Assembly: GCA_024349245.1 (NCBI GenBank)
Contig: JALDNG010000022.1
Span: forward strand, 6,214,001-6,278,000
Direction: 5' to 3'
Origin: Neodontobutis hainanensis
Lineage: Eukaryota; Chordata; Actinopteri; Gobiiformes; Odontobutidae
Length of the DNA: 64,000 bases
A program made the position numbers and the translations under genes. Shown one piece after another: positions 12,757 through 26,500 of the stretch (within the stretch, counting starts at the first letter, position 1; every line of letters begins with the position of its first letter). Below the pieces are notes generated by a model. The model saw only the letters and a list, made by a program, of their open reading frames with translations. It was not told where the DNA came from and searched no databases.

Positions 12757-13115
12757 TATAACTTTATTTCAAATTAATGTGTGCTGCTATTGTCAAGGAG
12801 ACCATTCATTAACACTCTGCTCTGTGGGCTGGAGCTTTGTTCACACCAATAACCTTTTGAGTAAAACAGTCATTGCTGCTTTTCTCACAAGTCACAATTG
12901 TGATATTTTTCTGAGCTTCCTTCACTGAGTTAAAAGAACTGTTAGGTAATAGGACTCTGGTAAAACTGTAAAATGACAAGCAATGGGCAGCAAAATGGGT
13001 ACAGAAAAGAAAACCAAAAATATTGCTTTGGTGTTGAGCTATTACTCTATATTTGTAGTAATTCCTAAATGAAGGCAGCATCACTGCAGAAAGTATTGTC
13101 CAACAAGTCTAAATT

Positions 13116-13133
13116 GTTAGGGTTAGGGTTAGG
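13116..13133. repeat. Short interstitial telomere-like repeat
   Basis: Three tandem copies of the vertebrate telomere unit TTAGGG, the last one partial, in otherwise unique sequence. It is too short to say whether it marks double-strand-break repair or is chance. Confidence 0.7.
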
Positions 13134-16100
13134 TATCTTTGCTTCTCCAAGAGTTTGGGAGGAATTTATATTTCCATGTGCTTTTACTGAGCAGCCTCAT
13201 TTGTTCAATTAAATCTGCCTTTAGTCCATTTCAAGCTCTAAGAAGTGTATGCTGTCGTGTTGTATGAACAGTGAGACAGCATGCCCAGGCTTACAGGACC
13301 TAATGAATGCATGGCCTGCTCTTTATAGGCTCACGTATATTTTCATTGAATTATATTACAACAATATCTTAAAATGTGCATATGGCTTGCTTCAGGCTAG
13401 CATGGCGTTTGACAACTCTGTTCACTAAAACCAGGATTGTTGGTACAAAAAAACCATAGTCCTGGGCTCCCTCCACAACACACACGGCACTGTCTGATTC
13501 CAAATTACACAGAGCAAGTCAGGGAGCTCCGGTCAAGACTTGGCCCGTTAGTAGTGTGAGGACTTGGAGTGTGCTGCTGGCACTATCTGCTGCAGTAATG
13601 AGTTCAGGACTAGTAGGGTTCAGTGGGACTCAGCAGTACGGGTGAGACTCCAGTTACTGCCGTCAGCAACACTCCTGAGAGAGCTTCATTATCAGTCAAA
13701 CCTTTCTATTATATGTGGTATAAACAAACAAAATGTCATGTTTTTTTTTCTTAAAGCGTTAAACATAAAGAAACAAGTGTATTAAAAAAGGCTGCCTAAA
13801 GAAGCCTTACATAGGGAAATACTTCTTTCAAAGCTCAAAGGAAACACGGTTTACCTAAGCGCTGGAAAATTCATGGAGGTGCATTAAAACCAAATGAGAA
13901 TAATAAAATGATAATTAAATGATATACATTTTTATAGCACCCTCAGTATATTGGATAGAGTAAATAGACATTAAAAAGCATTGCTGTGAATCATGTTCTG
14001 TTTTTGTTATTGGGGCTTAAAGTCCTCTCAACAGTTATGCAACAGCATTTCCTTGCAGTGTGTGCAATAAAATATGTCTAATAGCCATAGCATATGTGCA
14101 ATGTCTTCTGGCTTTCACTCAGGTTTAATATAGAGTAATGTTTGTGCTGGGATCATTAATACGTATTAGTGGGCCATCAGAGCTCATGTTGCAGCACTGC
14201 ACAGTAACAGGAGTATAAACAGCCCCCTTCTGACTGCGCCGTCTCTGCTGATATAATTAATATTTCCAATTATTGATCCGAGGGAGTGCTGAGTGTTGAC
14301 TGTCCAGGAGCCCCAGCTTTAGCTAATAAATCTGTACTGTATGCAGCAGAAAGCAGCCAGAGCGAGAAAGAGAGACGGCACCAGTGAGATAACAATGCTG
14401 TCATAATTTACAGTTATGAAGTCCTTCATTGCAATCACAATAATAGTCCATAGTCCAAGAATAAAACATTTCATAAAATTACAGAAGGATATCAGATTTA
14501 AAGGCTTACCCAGCAACAATTTCACACTTGTGATAATAGTGTACAAAGTGTTTATGACAAACCATTTTACACACAAAAACGAAGAAAGCATGAAAAAAAT
14601 GTAAGTCTTACTATTATTTTGTAAATGTACAGTGTTGTCAGTTGTTGGCTTGAGTAACAGTCCCAACTGACTCTGGGTTTACAGTAATAAATGCACAGAA
14701 CTGTATTGCTGAACAGACACAGCATTCCCCGGGAGCTAAGTAGGCGGAGTTAACTGTGGCTTGTATTGCTAACAAGGCAGATCCCGGATGAGTGCATGGG
14801 TTCCATCAGATACAATAGGCATGTTTTAGGGCAGCTGCTCTAGGACTGCTTTCAGATTGTTGGGGTGTATATACAGTGTTAATGTGTGCTATGTCTCATT
14901 GCTCATTAGTTATTTTACTCATATCTACAGCCTGATACAAGTTGTTTTTGGTGTTACACAAGAATGATTGTGTCTTGCCTAATGATCATGTTATTTTAGC
15001 CCTGCCTTGGTGTGCACAAGCTGGAACTCACTGAGCATGCACACGAGTTCAAATGCACGTGGGAGAGTGTTTGTGCAGAAGCTTTCAGAGGTACCCATAT
15101 GTAGAAATGTGCTGGCGGCAGCACTGCGGTGGACCTGATAAGAAGCATCAGTCAGGAGATGGAAGTGACTATGAGCCTTGGGATTCCTATCAGAACCAAC
15201 AGGATTTAGAGCTTGAGACGCTGTCCTGTGCTGACAGTTACCTGCAGACCTCAGCTACATTTGCTCATGTGTGGAGACCATTTGGAATTAAAAACAACTT
15301 GAGCATCAGTTTCTTGAGAATATTGTCTTTTTTACTTATCTTGCTTACTTATTTCTGACAGTAGGTGTTACTTTTTAGACTGCAGAGCTCTTCTAAACAA
15401 ATCCATTGATATCCATCTGTTACAATGAATGCTTCTTGTAAAACAATTAGCAATCAGGGCCACAAGCTGTAGTAGCATTTCTGCAAGCACAACCACATCT
15501 CTGATTAACACCATTAGACCTTCTGTTGGCTGATGCGGTCCAAGTTCTTGTTTATCTCTTTCCCCAAAACACTAACTGCTTCCCAGAATCAGCCTAAAGT
15601 CTGATATCAGACCACCTCCAAAACCTATCCACTCCTGTCAGCAAGGGTACCGTTACCAGTTGAAGTGCTTGGTCGGTTGTCTGACTGCTACAGCCCTCAT
15701 TATACAGACAGACCTCAGTTCTCATCAAGATTTCATGAAGGTGAATGTCACACATCAAAACCAGCTCATTTGTGGCACCGCATGACTCAGCAGACAGAGC
15801 TGCCTGCATGAGCCAGTGTTGGTTCTAACTTCTTATCTTTGTCACTTTTGGATAAATTCTGATTAATTTAAAGTAGCACATGAGAATTGGGCACTCCACC
15901 TCAGTGTTCAGCCAAGCCTTCACACAGACACTGTCACCCACTCCCATGCACCGGTAGTCTGTCTGGACAATTACATCTCCCTGCCAGTGGACGTCTACTT
16001 CTCCATAAGTGTTTATATGAGACTACATGAGCTGCTGTGCGGTTGTTTAGAATATAATAGTAAAACTCCAAATTCAGACCTTTAGCAGGAAGCTCCACAC

Positions 16101-17400
16101 TTACCAAATTATATTATTATTATTAGTGTGCTAGTTCAAATCTGTACAAAGTCAGTTAATTTCTACATGAAATCCAGTAGATTTCTTATATGTCCCACTT
16201 ATCCCCCTCTGTGTCCTATTTGAATGGAAGGACATTCAGAGCAAAGGGACTACTGACTAATGTCTGTAATAAGAGCCAAATGGCAACTTAAGAGATTTAT
16301 TTCAACATTTCAAGTCTAATTTACATGGTGCACATGTTTTAGAGGTAAAAATAAATCAAAACAGAGTTTAGTGAATCTGAAACTTAAAAGCACATGTCTA
16401 ATTAGCATGTAAAAGTAAGAAGACATGGGGTGGATCTTGACATGCCAGGCAATAATAATAAGGTATTCCGAGGTATAATTTGGGAATGATATGACATGAT
16501 ATGAAAATGAGATATCACCCAAAATTTTGATAATCATCCCAAAAGAAAGAAATTAAAAAGGGGCCACATAGAAACATAAGCGAAGGGTAGAAAAAAGGGG
16601 TAATCTTAGAGACAAAAATAGTAGGATGAAGCACAGAATTAAAATTGTGTGGACACTTCCTGTCTTCTGAGGCACACTTTGCTTATCAGAGAAAAGGCAT
16701 CACTGCCAGACATCTTTGGCACGGCCACTTTTCAAGCCCAGAGAGCTATTGACATGGCGTGTTACTGTAATGCGTGAAGCAGTGGGAGACTCATTGTAAA
16801 TATGTGTCAACAAATGCTAGAGCAGCAGCGGGCTGCTGCTCTCTTCCTCACTACCGTGTGTGTCTCACTGCCTCCCTCGTACATTTGCCCACCTATCTAA
16901 TGAATCTTATCTCCACAGCACACTGGAGGCTTATAGGCTTTTGGTGGGCTCACCCCCATCACACACAAACTCTTTCTGTCCTGCTTATTGCAGATGCTGT
17001 TTGATGTGCTTTACGCTCTTCACTTCATCTTGAGGAACTGTCCCTCCGCAGATAACATCGTGACAGACCCAACCTAGTGGCTTCAGAAGACCACCATCAG
17101 CCCATCGCAGCATGCGTTGCGCACCAGTGTGCCATGACAGAATTACTGATAGACTATGTTGCTTAAAGGGGCTATTCTGCCTTGAGACATGTTTTCTACC
17201 TGGCATGACACTGGCTTTGAAATTTTTGTAACAATCACTGAATTACATCAGTGTTAATGATGAACAATAATACATACAGTGAGCCTTAACTTCATGGATA
17301 TTTTTGGGACTTTCCCATCATATACCACCTGCTTGTAGTTAAGGTACATTCAGAATATTAATGCAATTTCTTGGAGTTTTGCATCTTGTTTCTATATATA

Positions 17401-17460
17401 GTTACACTTCCTCATACGTTTACATACCCTGGCAGAATTTGTAATATTTGGCCATTTTTC
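17401..17460 (+). repeat. Left terminal inverted repeat of the Tc1 element
   Basis: Contains CTCATACGTTTACATACCC followed by TGGCAGAATTTGT. The same motif, diverged by several substitutions and one indel, occurs inverted at the other end of the element. Confidence 0.8.
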
Positions 17461-17689
17461 ACTCACAGTTGTGCTTACTCTTTTTAAATCAGAATCACAA
17501 CAGAAACTTCCCAAATTACCTTCATCAAAAGTTTACATACCCCAGTTCTTAATACCATGTATTGCCATCTTTAACATCAAAGAGAGCTTATTTAAAGAGA
17601 AGTATTTTGTGGTAGTTGTGGGTGAGGCTCTTTATTTTCTGTGGTAAAGCTTTCTTCTTGGCAAAAAGCCTCCAGTTCCTGTAAATTCT

Positions 17690-18500
17690 TTGGCTGTCTT
17701 GCATGAACTGCACATTTGAGATCTCCCCAGAGTGGTCAATGATATAGAGGTCAGGAGACTGAGGCCAGTCCAGAACCTTTACTTTTTGTAGCCAATGACA
17801 GGTCGACTTGGCCTTCTGCTTTGTATCGTTGTCATGTTTGAACGTCCAAGTACTTCCCTTGCGCAGCTTTCGGGCTTATGAGTGCAACTTTTCCTTGAGT
17901 ATTTTTTGAAAACATGCTGCATTCAACTTGCCATCAATTTTGACCAAGTTCCCTGTGCCTTTGTAGCTCACACATCCCCAAAATATCGGGGTTCAACTCC
18001 CATGTTTCACAGTAGGAATGGTGTACCTTTCATCATAGACTTTTTTGACTCCTCTCCAAATGTAAAATTTATGGTTGTGACCAAAAAGTAAAATTTTGGT
18101 CTGATCACTCCAAATGACTTTGTTCCAGATGTTTTGTCTCTGTGCTATATGGCGTATTGAAAGTGGGATGCTTTGTGGCATTTGTGTGGTAATGACTTTC
18201 TCGACCATGCAGCCTATTTTTCTTTAAGTGCCTCCTTATTGTGCATATTGAAACAGCCATACCACCTTTTTAGAGAGTCCTGTATTTCAGCTGAAGTTAT
18301 TTGTGGGTTTTTCTATGCATCCTGAACATTTTTCCTGGCAGTTGTGGCTGAAATTTTTGTTGGTTTATTTGACCTTTTCATTTTCCACTTCTTATTTAGA
18401 GTATGAACACTGCTGATTGGCACTCTCAATTTCTTAGCAATCTTTTTATATCCCTTTCCTGTTTAATACAGTTCAATTACCTTTTCTCGCAGATCCTATG
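17690..18500 (-). pseudogene. Tc1-type transposase pseudogene
   Basis: Reading leftward on the minus strand, the pieces follow Tc1 transposase order. A paired-like helix-turn-helix segment (GYKKIAKKL, near 18430-18450) comes first. The catalytic-core segment WSDQTKILLFGHN, with the usual Asp of the DDE triad, lies within the open segment 17993-18208. Then comes a HDND segment with WPQSPDL near 17750-17835, matching the second catalytic Asp block and the conserved WPSQSPDLNPIE-type motif. In-frame stop codons are visible at about 18313-18315 and 18214-18216, and the frame shifts after the VKHGS segment. WPQSPDL lacks one residue relative to the family motif. No functional product is possible. 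Confidence 0.88.
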
Positions 18501-18840
18501 ACAATTATTTTTATTTTCCCATGACTCAGAATACAGAAACATCCGTGCAACACTGGATGAAAGATGCAAGGGTCTGTCAGTAGCCCAGAAACTCAACTGA
18601 CATTTTATACACACACTCACTGATTACAAGCAAACAGATCACAGGTAAGAATGGTTACCGTGAGGAGGAGTCATTTAAACCTGTTTGTGCCAGCTTTTAA
18701 TTATGCCAAAATTCCCAGGGAACTACATTTGGGTAGTTTCTGTTCATTATTATTTATAAACACAATTGTTTGACAATAAATTGCTTTACCCAACCACTAA
18801 CTATGAGAGAAAACAAGACTTTTATGTTATCATTCATATT

Positions 18841-18896
18841 CTCTGAAAAAACAAAATCACAAATTCTGCCTGGGTTTGTAAACTTATGAGTATGTT
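18841..18896 (-). repeat. Right terminal inverted repeat of the Tc1 element
   Basis: Read on the minus strand it gives CTCATAAGTTTACAAACCC followed by AGGCAGAATTTGTGATTT, the partner of the left repeat. A TA dinucleotide sits at 18897-18898, consistent with the Tc1 target site. Confidence 0.8.
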
Positions 18897-21800
18897 TACC
18901 AAAGCTCAGCTACCCTCATTGCAAATGGTGAATAACTTAACTTCAATTAGACACATTCTGTTTATTAAACACAAATATATTTAAACATGTTTGATTTTTA
19001 CACACTCAGAGGCTTCCACACATTCACTTTACCCTCTGTGTTGAGCCTTCAATGCTCCCACTGCTGTCACAGCAACTCCAGGATTGTGACAGATTACGGC
19101 CTGCTGCCTTGACCAATGGCAGCCAGGAAGTGTTGCCTGCCCACTGACTCATAATTCTTGGCATACCTATGCCGAGTTGACGTTTCTTTAATGGTCCCTA
19201 GACCTCCAGTAGGCATCCTTGTCCTCAACACTATGATTGCATATTAGCAATTCACCAGCACTTGCACTTTTCTACCCCACCCCCCACCCACCCCCCCACT
19301 CTCTGTGCCAGCGCTGCTCGGGAGGTAGAGGAGCAGAAGAAGAAGAAGCCAGAGGACGATAGAGATAGATGGGAGAAGAGAGGCACATAGTAATGCAGCC
19401 AAGCATGTTGGATTGGGGAGAGATGTGGGGGTGTCACAATGACAGGGACGAACATAGAGAAAATTCTATCAAATACAAAACATGGTAGAGAATTTAGACA
19501 TGTGTGCCTTCCATTTAGTTACATTTATTTTCAGTCTGCAGAGCCTTTTCTCCGAGTGTGGCTGTCTGATCTGATTTGCCACTGGAGGACTTCTCCATTA
19601 GGTCTCATTAAGCAGACACATCTGCCACAGCTACACCAGTATCCCATGCTGGATATTGATGACAGGATGATCAGCCATTTGCCATCCTACAGTAGGAGCA
19701 TCATGGAATTGGTTTCCTGGTACACCAGTGTGTTTGTACGTCCATCAAAGGGGGGACAGTGAGATGAGGCCAAGGCTTTGGGATGGACACAGGGCCAGAC
19801 GGCTCTGTCCATCTGCTCCAAGCTTCATTCCCAGCATCAATACGGCATGCTTCTTACACACACTGCACACACACACATATTCTGTCACCTGCGACTTGTG
19901 CAATGTCCATCACTCTCCACCACTCCGGCCCTTGGCTGTAAAGCCTGCTTATGTTTCATCCTGACACTTAGAGAAAATCCCTGCTTGTCTATAAGCGCAT
20001 TCAGCACCAAACAAAAGGGACAGGCCTGTCTCTCGTCTCCTCCCCCTCCACAGCCTGATGCTGCAACACAGTGAAATTCTGCTAAATAAACCCAAAAGCC
20101 CTTCTCAGTTTGTCTGCTTCAACCTTGAACTGCATGGAACCTGGGGGCCCAACAAGCAGCACATTTGCCTGACCTCTCGCCATTTCCCCTAATCTGCAGC
20201 AAACACATTCTGACGAAGTGAGAACAAGAAGTACTGGAGCGGAAAACACATTGGATGTGTCTCTGCCAACTCCTAACCCTAGCCCTGGGTGGCTTATTTC
20301 ATTTGCTAGGGCTTGGAGTGGCTGAGTGAAAGTGCTTCTAAACTGCAATAATTGTTGTTATTTTGATTTAATAAGTGACAGACTGGACTATATGTAAAAT
20401 ATATGTATGTGTAAAACCGGTGCTTACAATTCAGAAGGCAAAATGAGTTTTAGTAAAAAAAAATAGTAGTTAATGTTCTTGGCCTGCTGTACTTGGTGTG
20501 AAAGGACACATAAATGCAAAGGTTGTGTCTCACTCGAGAATTAGTAGTCTGAGTGGTGCCTAGGTTACCCACATTGCACCATGTCTCGTCATATTCAGTC
20601 CAACTAGGTCTAAGAACTGTGGGGTTACATTCTATTGCTGCAGCTCTTCTGCATCTGTGCGTGAGTTAGTCTAAAACGCAAGAGTATTGCAATGCCCTGC
20701 CTATCCACTCTGATGATATTTTTGTAAACTATATTGCTTTTACATGTGTAATCTTGTCATTTCTTGACCTTTTCATGCTCATTAACTGCTTGTACATTTC
20801 CCTGTCCGGTTAGCATCTTCTAACTTAAACTGCTTTTTGAATAGGCCCTTCTGGTTGTATGGATCTATTCTATCGACGTTACAAAGGCAGCAGGCCATGT
20901 CTTCTCCAATTTAGAGGTAAAATGCTACCCAGCTTAAACCCACCATCATGATGACCCGTAACCTCCTCTGCCCTAGTAGCTACCATCCTGGGGCATTTGT
21001 ACGCATGCATGTATTCATGAGAGGGTATTAAAGTTAAATGGTTTCCAGAGTCAACAGTCAGTGATATACAGCTAATCTATGCTGCAAAGAGAGGAAGGGT
21101 GGAGAGAGGAGCAGAAAGAGGGTGCACTCTGAATGAACTTAAGCTTTCTCCCTCCTACTTTCAGCTAAATATTATTTATTAATTTATTCTTTTTGGCAAT
21201 ACTCATCAGAACACATTCTCCTAACAATTAAGCTTTTTTACACTGTGCAGTATAGGAGCCTAAATCTTGCTGAAATCACATTTGGGCTTTACGATGCCCT
21301 TGTTCTTTCCCCATGTTGCAATGTGGATGTTGTGGCTGTTGTTTCATGAGGTCAGAATTGTTTTCTTCAATTCGTTGGCTCTGAGGGCAGTCCTGGGAGC
21401 TCTAATGGTTTGTTCACACTCTCTGCTTTGCATTATTTCCTCACTGGAAATACCAAGAGGCCATGTCACAGAGAAAGTCATCGTAAAGCACTTAACAATG
21501 CAGCCTTCGTACATTGAGCGTGGACAGGCACATGCATACACAAAGCCTAAAACATAAGGTACACACACAGGAGCTCCTAACATAGGGGGCGGGTCACAAA
21601 GGGGATATGTTATTTTGCTCTTAGGCTTTACCACCCACCGTGCTCAGTCAATAGGATTTATATGTATTCTGATTTTAAAAGAAAATGGAGAGTGCTGTTG
21701 GAGGTGGTTTTGCCTCATAGTTCATCTTCATATGGTTGCCCTGTCCCAAACCCCAGTTCATGAAATAAGTCCTGCTGAAAATCAATGACAGTCCGAGCCG

Positions 21801-23280
21801 TGTAAAGGTCAGCCATTCAGCAGCACTGGCCTTGGTGGACCAGTCAAGCCCAGGCTTGTACTGTGAAACCCAGCTAAGTAGAATTAATGAGGGGATTGAT
21901 TATTCTGCACACAACTTAAATTGAACTAAGCAGAGAATCATTTTTGAGGCAGTAACTGTACCGTGATGTAGAATGAGAGGCGTTTGCCACACAGTCGAGT
22001 TCAAACTCATTTAAAAACACACCAAGTAAAGGCAGGGAATAAAAAAAAGAGATTTTAAATAACAGATCTCACACTTCCTCTATGTTGTGACACTGTCTTT
22101 TTCCTCCAGCCCATTTCTCTTTAAATTCATCTTTTATAGAGTAACCTCTTGATAATACCCTGAACCCACCCGGAACCAACTCATAGAATTGATGCATAGA
22201 AGCACTTTTCCTCTTTCTTCTTTCTCTCTTTATTCCCTTTACCCCTTACTTCTTTTATTTCATGTCACCTCTGGCACCTAATTTTTCTTGTATTTTTCCC
22301 TTGTTTAAAAGAAAATCAATATGGAACTGGAGGAGACAAATCAACGTATGGTGGCACTGCAGGAAATGCCCAGCAGGTTCCCACCTCTCTGGTCACATGT
22401 TTCTGCTCCATGTGATGGGGGTGGGGCGGGATAACTGAAGGAAGGATGGACTGATGGATGGAAGTAAAGATGTAAGCTTTGACTTATGGAAGGATGAAAT
22501 GACAGGAGACCAAAGGGCCGGAGTGGGATGAAAGGGAGCCGCTGAGGGATGAAACAGCACTCCAATGGGAGGGCATACAGAAGGAGAAAGGGATGAGAGA
22601 GGGCAGCACTGGGGGAGGAGGTGGCTGGTGGGTGTGCGTATCATGGAAAATTCTGCTTCAGTGACTGGAGCGCAGAATGGGAGCCCTCATCTATAATGTA
22701 TATGATGGGTCTTTGAGAGATTTTCATAATATATATCATCACCAGGTAGTGTCTCACTGCCACTGCCACAAGAATTGCCCGTGGGGGCAATTTCTATATT
22801 CTCCTCTTTTTGTACTTTCATACTGATAATTCACATACACCACCATGCTTCATACTGTGTGGGTCAAAAATGATTAAAAGACTCCATGACTATATATTAT
22901 ATATTAAAAATGATTCAAATATGTATTTAACCGCTCTTGACTTTAACAGAATGTGTTCACATCTTACAAAATCTAAAAATAAATTCATGCAGAAAAAGAC
23001 AACTCTCTGTAACACATGACAGCTGGCGTTATACGTTACCAGCCCACTCTCATTCCCAAGGCATAAGATACTGTAGCTCAAGGCATTCTTTAGTGTTCTA
23101 TGAGGACACACTTGGATTGTAAGACACATATTTGAACATGTGACCAAATGCTGTCATTTTAAAAACATGGCCACACCAGTCTTCTGAATATGACACAGAA
23201 AATGCACACTGTAACAGCTGCTGTGTGCAATTACAGCCCTTTAACTAGACAGTCATTTTAACTTTCCTTCATGGCTAATT

Positions 23281-23554
23281 GGGGCGCATTGGCTCAGGTG
23301 GTAGAGCGGTCATTATACAACTGGAAAGTTGGCGGTTTGATTCCCGCTCTCCCCAATTCCTACTGCCGATGTGTCCTTGGGCAAGACACTTAGCCCACCT
23401 TGCCTCCAGTGTCTGTGGCACTGGTGTATGAATGTGTGAGAATGTTTGGAGGTTGAAGAGTACATAGGTGCAAAATTGCTGTCACATCTCCACCACCAGT
23501 GTGTGACTGTGGAGTGAGCGAGAGCCTTGAAAAGCGCTATATACAGTAAATCCA
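23281..23554 (+). mobile_element. tRNA-derived SINE with GCGCTATATA-type tail
   Basis: The first ~75 bp are a tRNA-like head: an A box (TGGCTCAGGTGG), a B box (GGTTTGATTCC) and GGGG/CCCC acceptor-like ends. It is not a working tRNA, since the stems pair poorly. Downstream comes the body common in fish SINEs, with TGTCCTTGGGCAAGACACTT followed by a ACCTTGCCTCC segment, then a 3' region ending AAAAGCGCTATATACAGTAAA. That ending resembles LINE-derived tails that let SINEs use a partner LINE's reverse transcriptase. It lies antisense to the host gene. I could not identify a clear target-site duplication, so the boundaries are approximate. Exact family name needs a library search. Confidence 0.88.
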
Positions 23555-26500
23555 ACAAATATACATCAAATAATAAACAATTCAATTACCTAATATCCAT
23601 CCTCTAGGCTTTAATATTACTACAGCTGTAGTAAAGGGACGCTCCCATAGGCCTACACCGATGTCAACAAGGAAGTAATGGCTACCATTAATAAAAAGAA
23701 GGTGTCCATACAAATATAGTGCAAAAAATTAAAATGTTATTAAAGAAAAGGTAAGCAAGAGAAACACACACAAATATTGGCAATGCATTAACAAGAGGTT
23801 GAGATAACTGAAGGTTCTGAAGCTGAACTAGAAGCTAAAAGTTTATGGTAAGCTCTAAAGTTCGGTTTGGTGAAATGTCTTGGCATTTTGTGTTAGTGTA
23901 AGGGTCCAGTTTTACTAAAAGCAGGGAAGGTAGCTATGCTGCTGTTGGGGAATGAGTGATTGGGATCGGGATGACCAAAATAAAATCGTGTACCGGCACT
24001 CTCTGTACCAATCACCACTCTAACCAACCTTCTGTCTGCAGAACAAAATTGGAGCATTTGGGTCTGGATTTACTTTCAGGTAAATCAAACAAAATATAGG
24101 CATCAGTACAGAGCCAGATGGTCTTAATCTCATATATGTCATGCATTGCTCTCTAAAAACACAGATATCATGTGAGATAGTGGCAAAAATTTATTAAATA
24201 AACATGACAAGTGGCCACTTAGCCACAGCCTCCCTCTTTGAAACATAAGGAAGGCCCTGTCTCAGCTAACTTCAACAAACGCTAAGTGACATGCTTAAGA
24301 GGGTTCAGGTTGAGCATCCGAGTAATTCAGTAAAAATACAAATGAGGCTAGCTGGGAAAAGAAATCACTATGCACCCATTCAAAAAAGACGTCCAGAGAG
24401 TGTGCCAAACAAAGACTTCAGTTTCGTCCCTGTGTCCTTCAAAGAATAGTTTTGGTACACTCAGAGTCAGCCCCATTCAGCCATAAACAGCAATGTATAG
24501 AGCCAGTGATTTCTCTCATTGGGAATCAATAAGAAATAACCTCACTTTTCACTGGCAATTATGGTCTGTGTCAACTATACCCAGTTGTCTTTATCGGCAC
24601 ATGCTGGTGTGAGGTCCGACCTTGAGCCCGGCGCTGTCCTCGCTCTGCTCCCCAGGTAGATTTTCAAGCCGAGGTTTTGGGCCTGGTTTTTGGAAAGGTT
24701 CAAATTGAGCCCTATGGGAGCTCGGAGCAGGGAGCAGCCATCTCCCATGACAGATCAATGGTAGGTCTCACCACAGGGCAGGGGGCCAGCGCCTCGTACA
24801 ACCTGCTAATAGAATCCCAATGTCATTGCTGACACTACATCGCTGGGGCTGCTGGAGGTTAGCCTAAGGTAGGACAGTAGGACAGACGCGATTTAAAATG
24901 CCTTCAAGGACTCCATGTTTCCCATTCTACAGCCAGGTGTCTGTGTGTGTGTAAGGCCTGCAAAATAAAACTTTAACTGAGTCTTATATTTGGAGCCATG
25001 TTTAGCTCCAATTCCTACAAGATATTATGTAATAACTCACAAAAGGCAATGCAATTCAAGTAACTTTCTTCTGCTCTTCTTTTAAGCTCTCTGGCTCCTT
25101 ACAGTCTCTGCCTCTCTCTTAACTCAACTCAAGATCTTTTGCATTTTTAAATTCTTCTCAATCCCCTTTTTCTGAAACGGCGCAGGGGCTGTTTAAAGTG
25201 CTCATTACCATCCCAGACATCCCAATGCTGTGTGAACTAGCGCTAATCATTTCCTATGTTTCATTTAAAGCCAGCCCCCTATAAAAAACATACACTCTAT
25301 AGTGTGCATACTGAACACACTCACATACAGTAGCGAGAGATGAGAGCCAGGGAAAAAGTTGGTCACCAGAGAAAACGTGTCTCCAAGAGTCTTAAGAGCT
25401 CCTGATGAAGATGAAGGGAGGATTTATCCCTTTGCATATTTTACTCCCACTTCATCTTCTGAGATGTACTACGTGTCACACAAACCCATACAGTACGGTA
25501 TAGAGCTGCAAATGTTTCTCTGCACTTAATATTGATAGACCTTTGGCTTTCACACTCATTCAAAAAAATGCTGTTAAAGTTTTACAAACTTTGTGGAGTT
25601 GATACCAAATCTAGGTCATTCACTGACTGATTGGGGCCTGCAGTTCACCAACCGCTTCAGACGTGAAAATGATAGCTTCACAGCAGAAAAAAATGATACA
25701 ATCAATAAGTTACTTCCTCTGTTATGTTCAGATCAAAACTCCTACTACAAGAAATAGCACAATGACTGAGTGGTTAACACTCCTGGGTTTATAATAAGAT
25801 CAATTGCCCGACACTGACTACATCTGTACCAGTTGTGAATCCGTTTGAGAAGCTACTCATTCGTTTTATTTTTTGCAACCATTTTTTACCCACATATCTT
25901 GGCTTTCCTGAAACTAGTCACATTTAACAACAGAATTAACAGTTGTTAAATTTCACCTCGAATTGCAATTAATCAGTGACCCATCTCAAGCAACATTCGT
26001 CCTTTGGTGAGTGTGAGTCGTGACATTTTCCAGTTCCCTAGCACGCCAGCCCCTGGGGGCAGTTTCCACATTCACAGCAAACGGCTACTGTACATTAATT
26101 AATTAACGTGCAAGAAAAGTGCCTGGCTCTGTTCACCTCTGCCCTCCCTTTTCCCACTATATAACTTATACATACTGTTTGAGAATGCAGCATTTAAGAT
26201 AAATGAAATGCAAAATCAAAAGGTAGATTATTTCCTCACATAGACTGATGAGCTGTACCATCAACCAGGGTAGGCCGTGATGGCTTGCAAGGCCTTCACT
26301 GCTTGACTAATTAATATTAGAATCACTGACTTATGTTGTATTTATTTTACCATTTATTTTCTCTTTGTTGCCCTGCTTTCAGCAGTGTAAGTTTATGTTG
26401 GAGCTTACCAATACGTTTTTTGTTTCAAAAATAAAAGTTGGGAAACAAAAAAATAGACTTAATTTTATTTCATAGTAAGTCAATAAACTAAAATGGAACA

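Larger units (their letters stand above)
17401..18896 (-). mobile_element. Tc1/mariner-family DNA transposon, decayed full-length copy
   Basis: The segment is about 1.5 kb, close to the usual 1.6 kb of a vertebrate Tc1-like element. It is bounded by related inverted ends: TTTACATACCCTGGCAGAAT near 17420 and, reading inward on the other strand, GTTTACAAACCCAGGCAGAA near 18880. The GTTTACATAC-type end is characteristic of fish and amphibian Tc1 elements. TA dinucleotides flank both ends, the target site expected for this family. A transposase relic with premature stops and frameshifts lies between the ends on the minus strand. The exact right boundary is uncertain by a few bases because the terminal repeats have diverged. 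It is surely immobile. Confidence 0.9.

Noticed and set aside
15053..15358. 101-codon plus-strand ORF with an acidic, coding-like middle
   Set aside because: No recognisable domain, no consensus splice context, antisense to the inferred host gene, and its end is a run of hydrophobic residues from AT-rich sequence.
22390..22440. Possible upstream CELF exon (minus-strand Met-Glu-Gln-Lys resembling the HEQK of RRM1)
   Set aside because: Only four residues agree, the codons before it do not encode the required ALKAQSA segment, and the downstream residues do not give TLPG or a donor.
23281..23356. A functional tRNA gene
   Set aside because: A and B boxes are present, but the acceptor and anticodon stems pair poorly and the sequence continues into a SINE body and tail.
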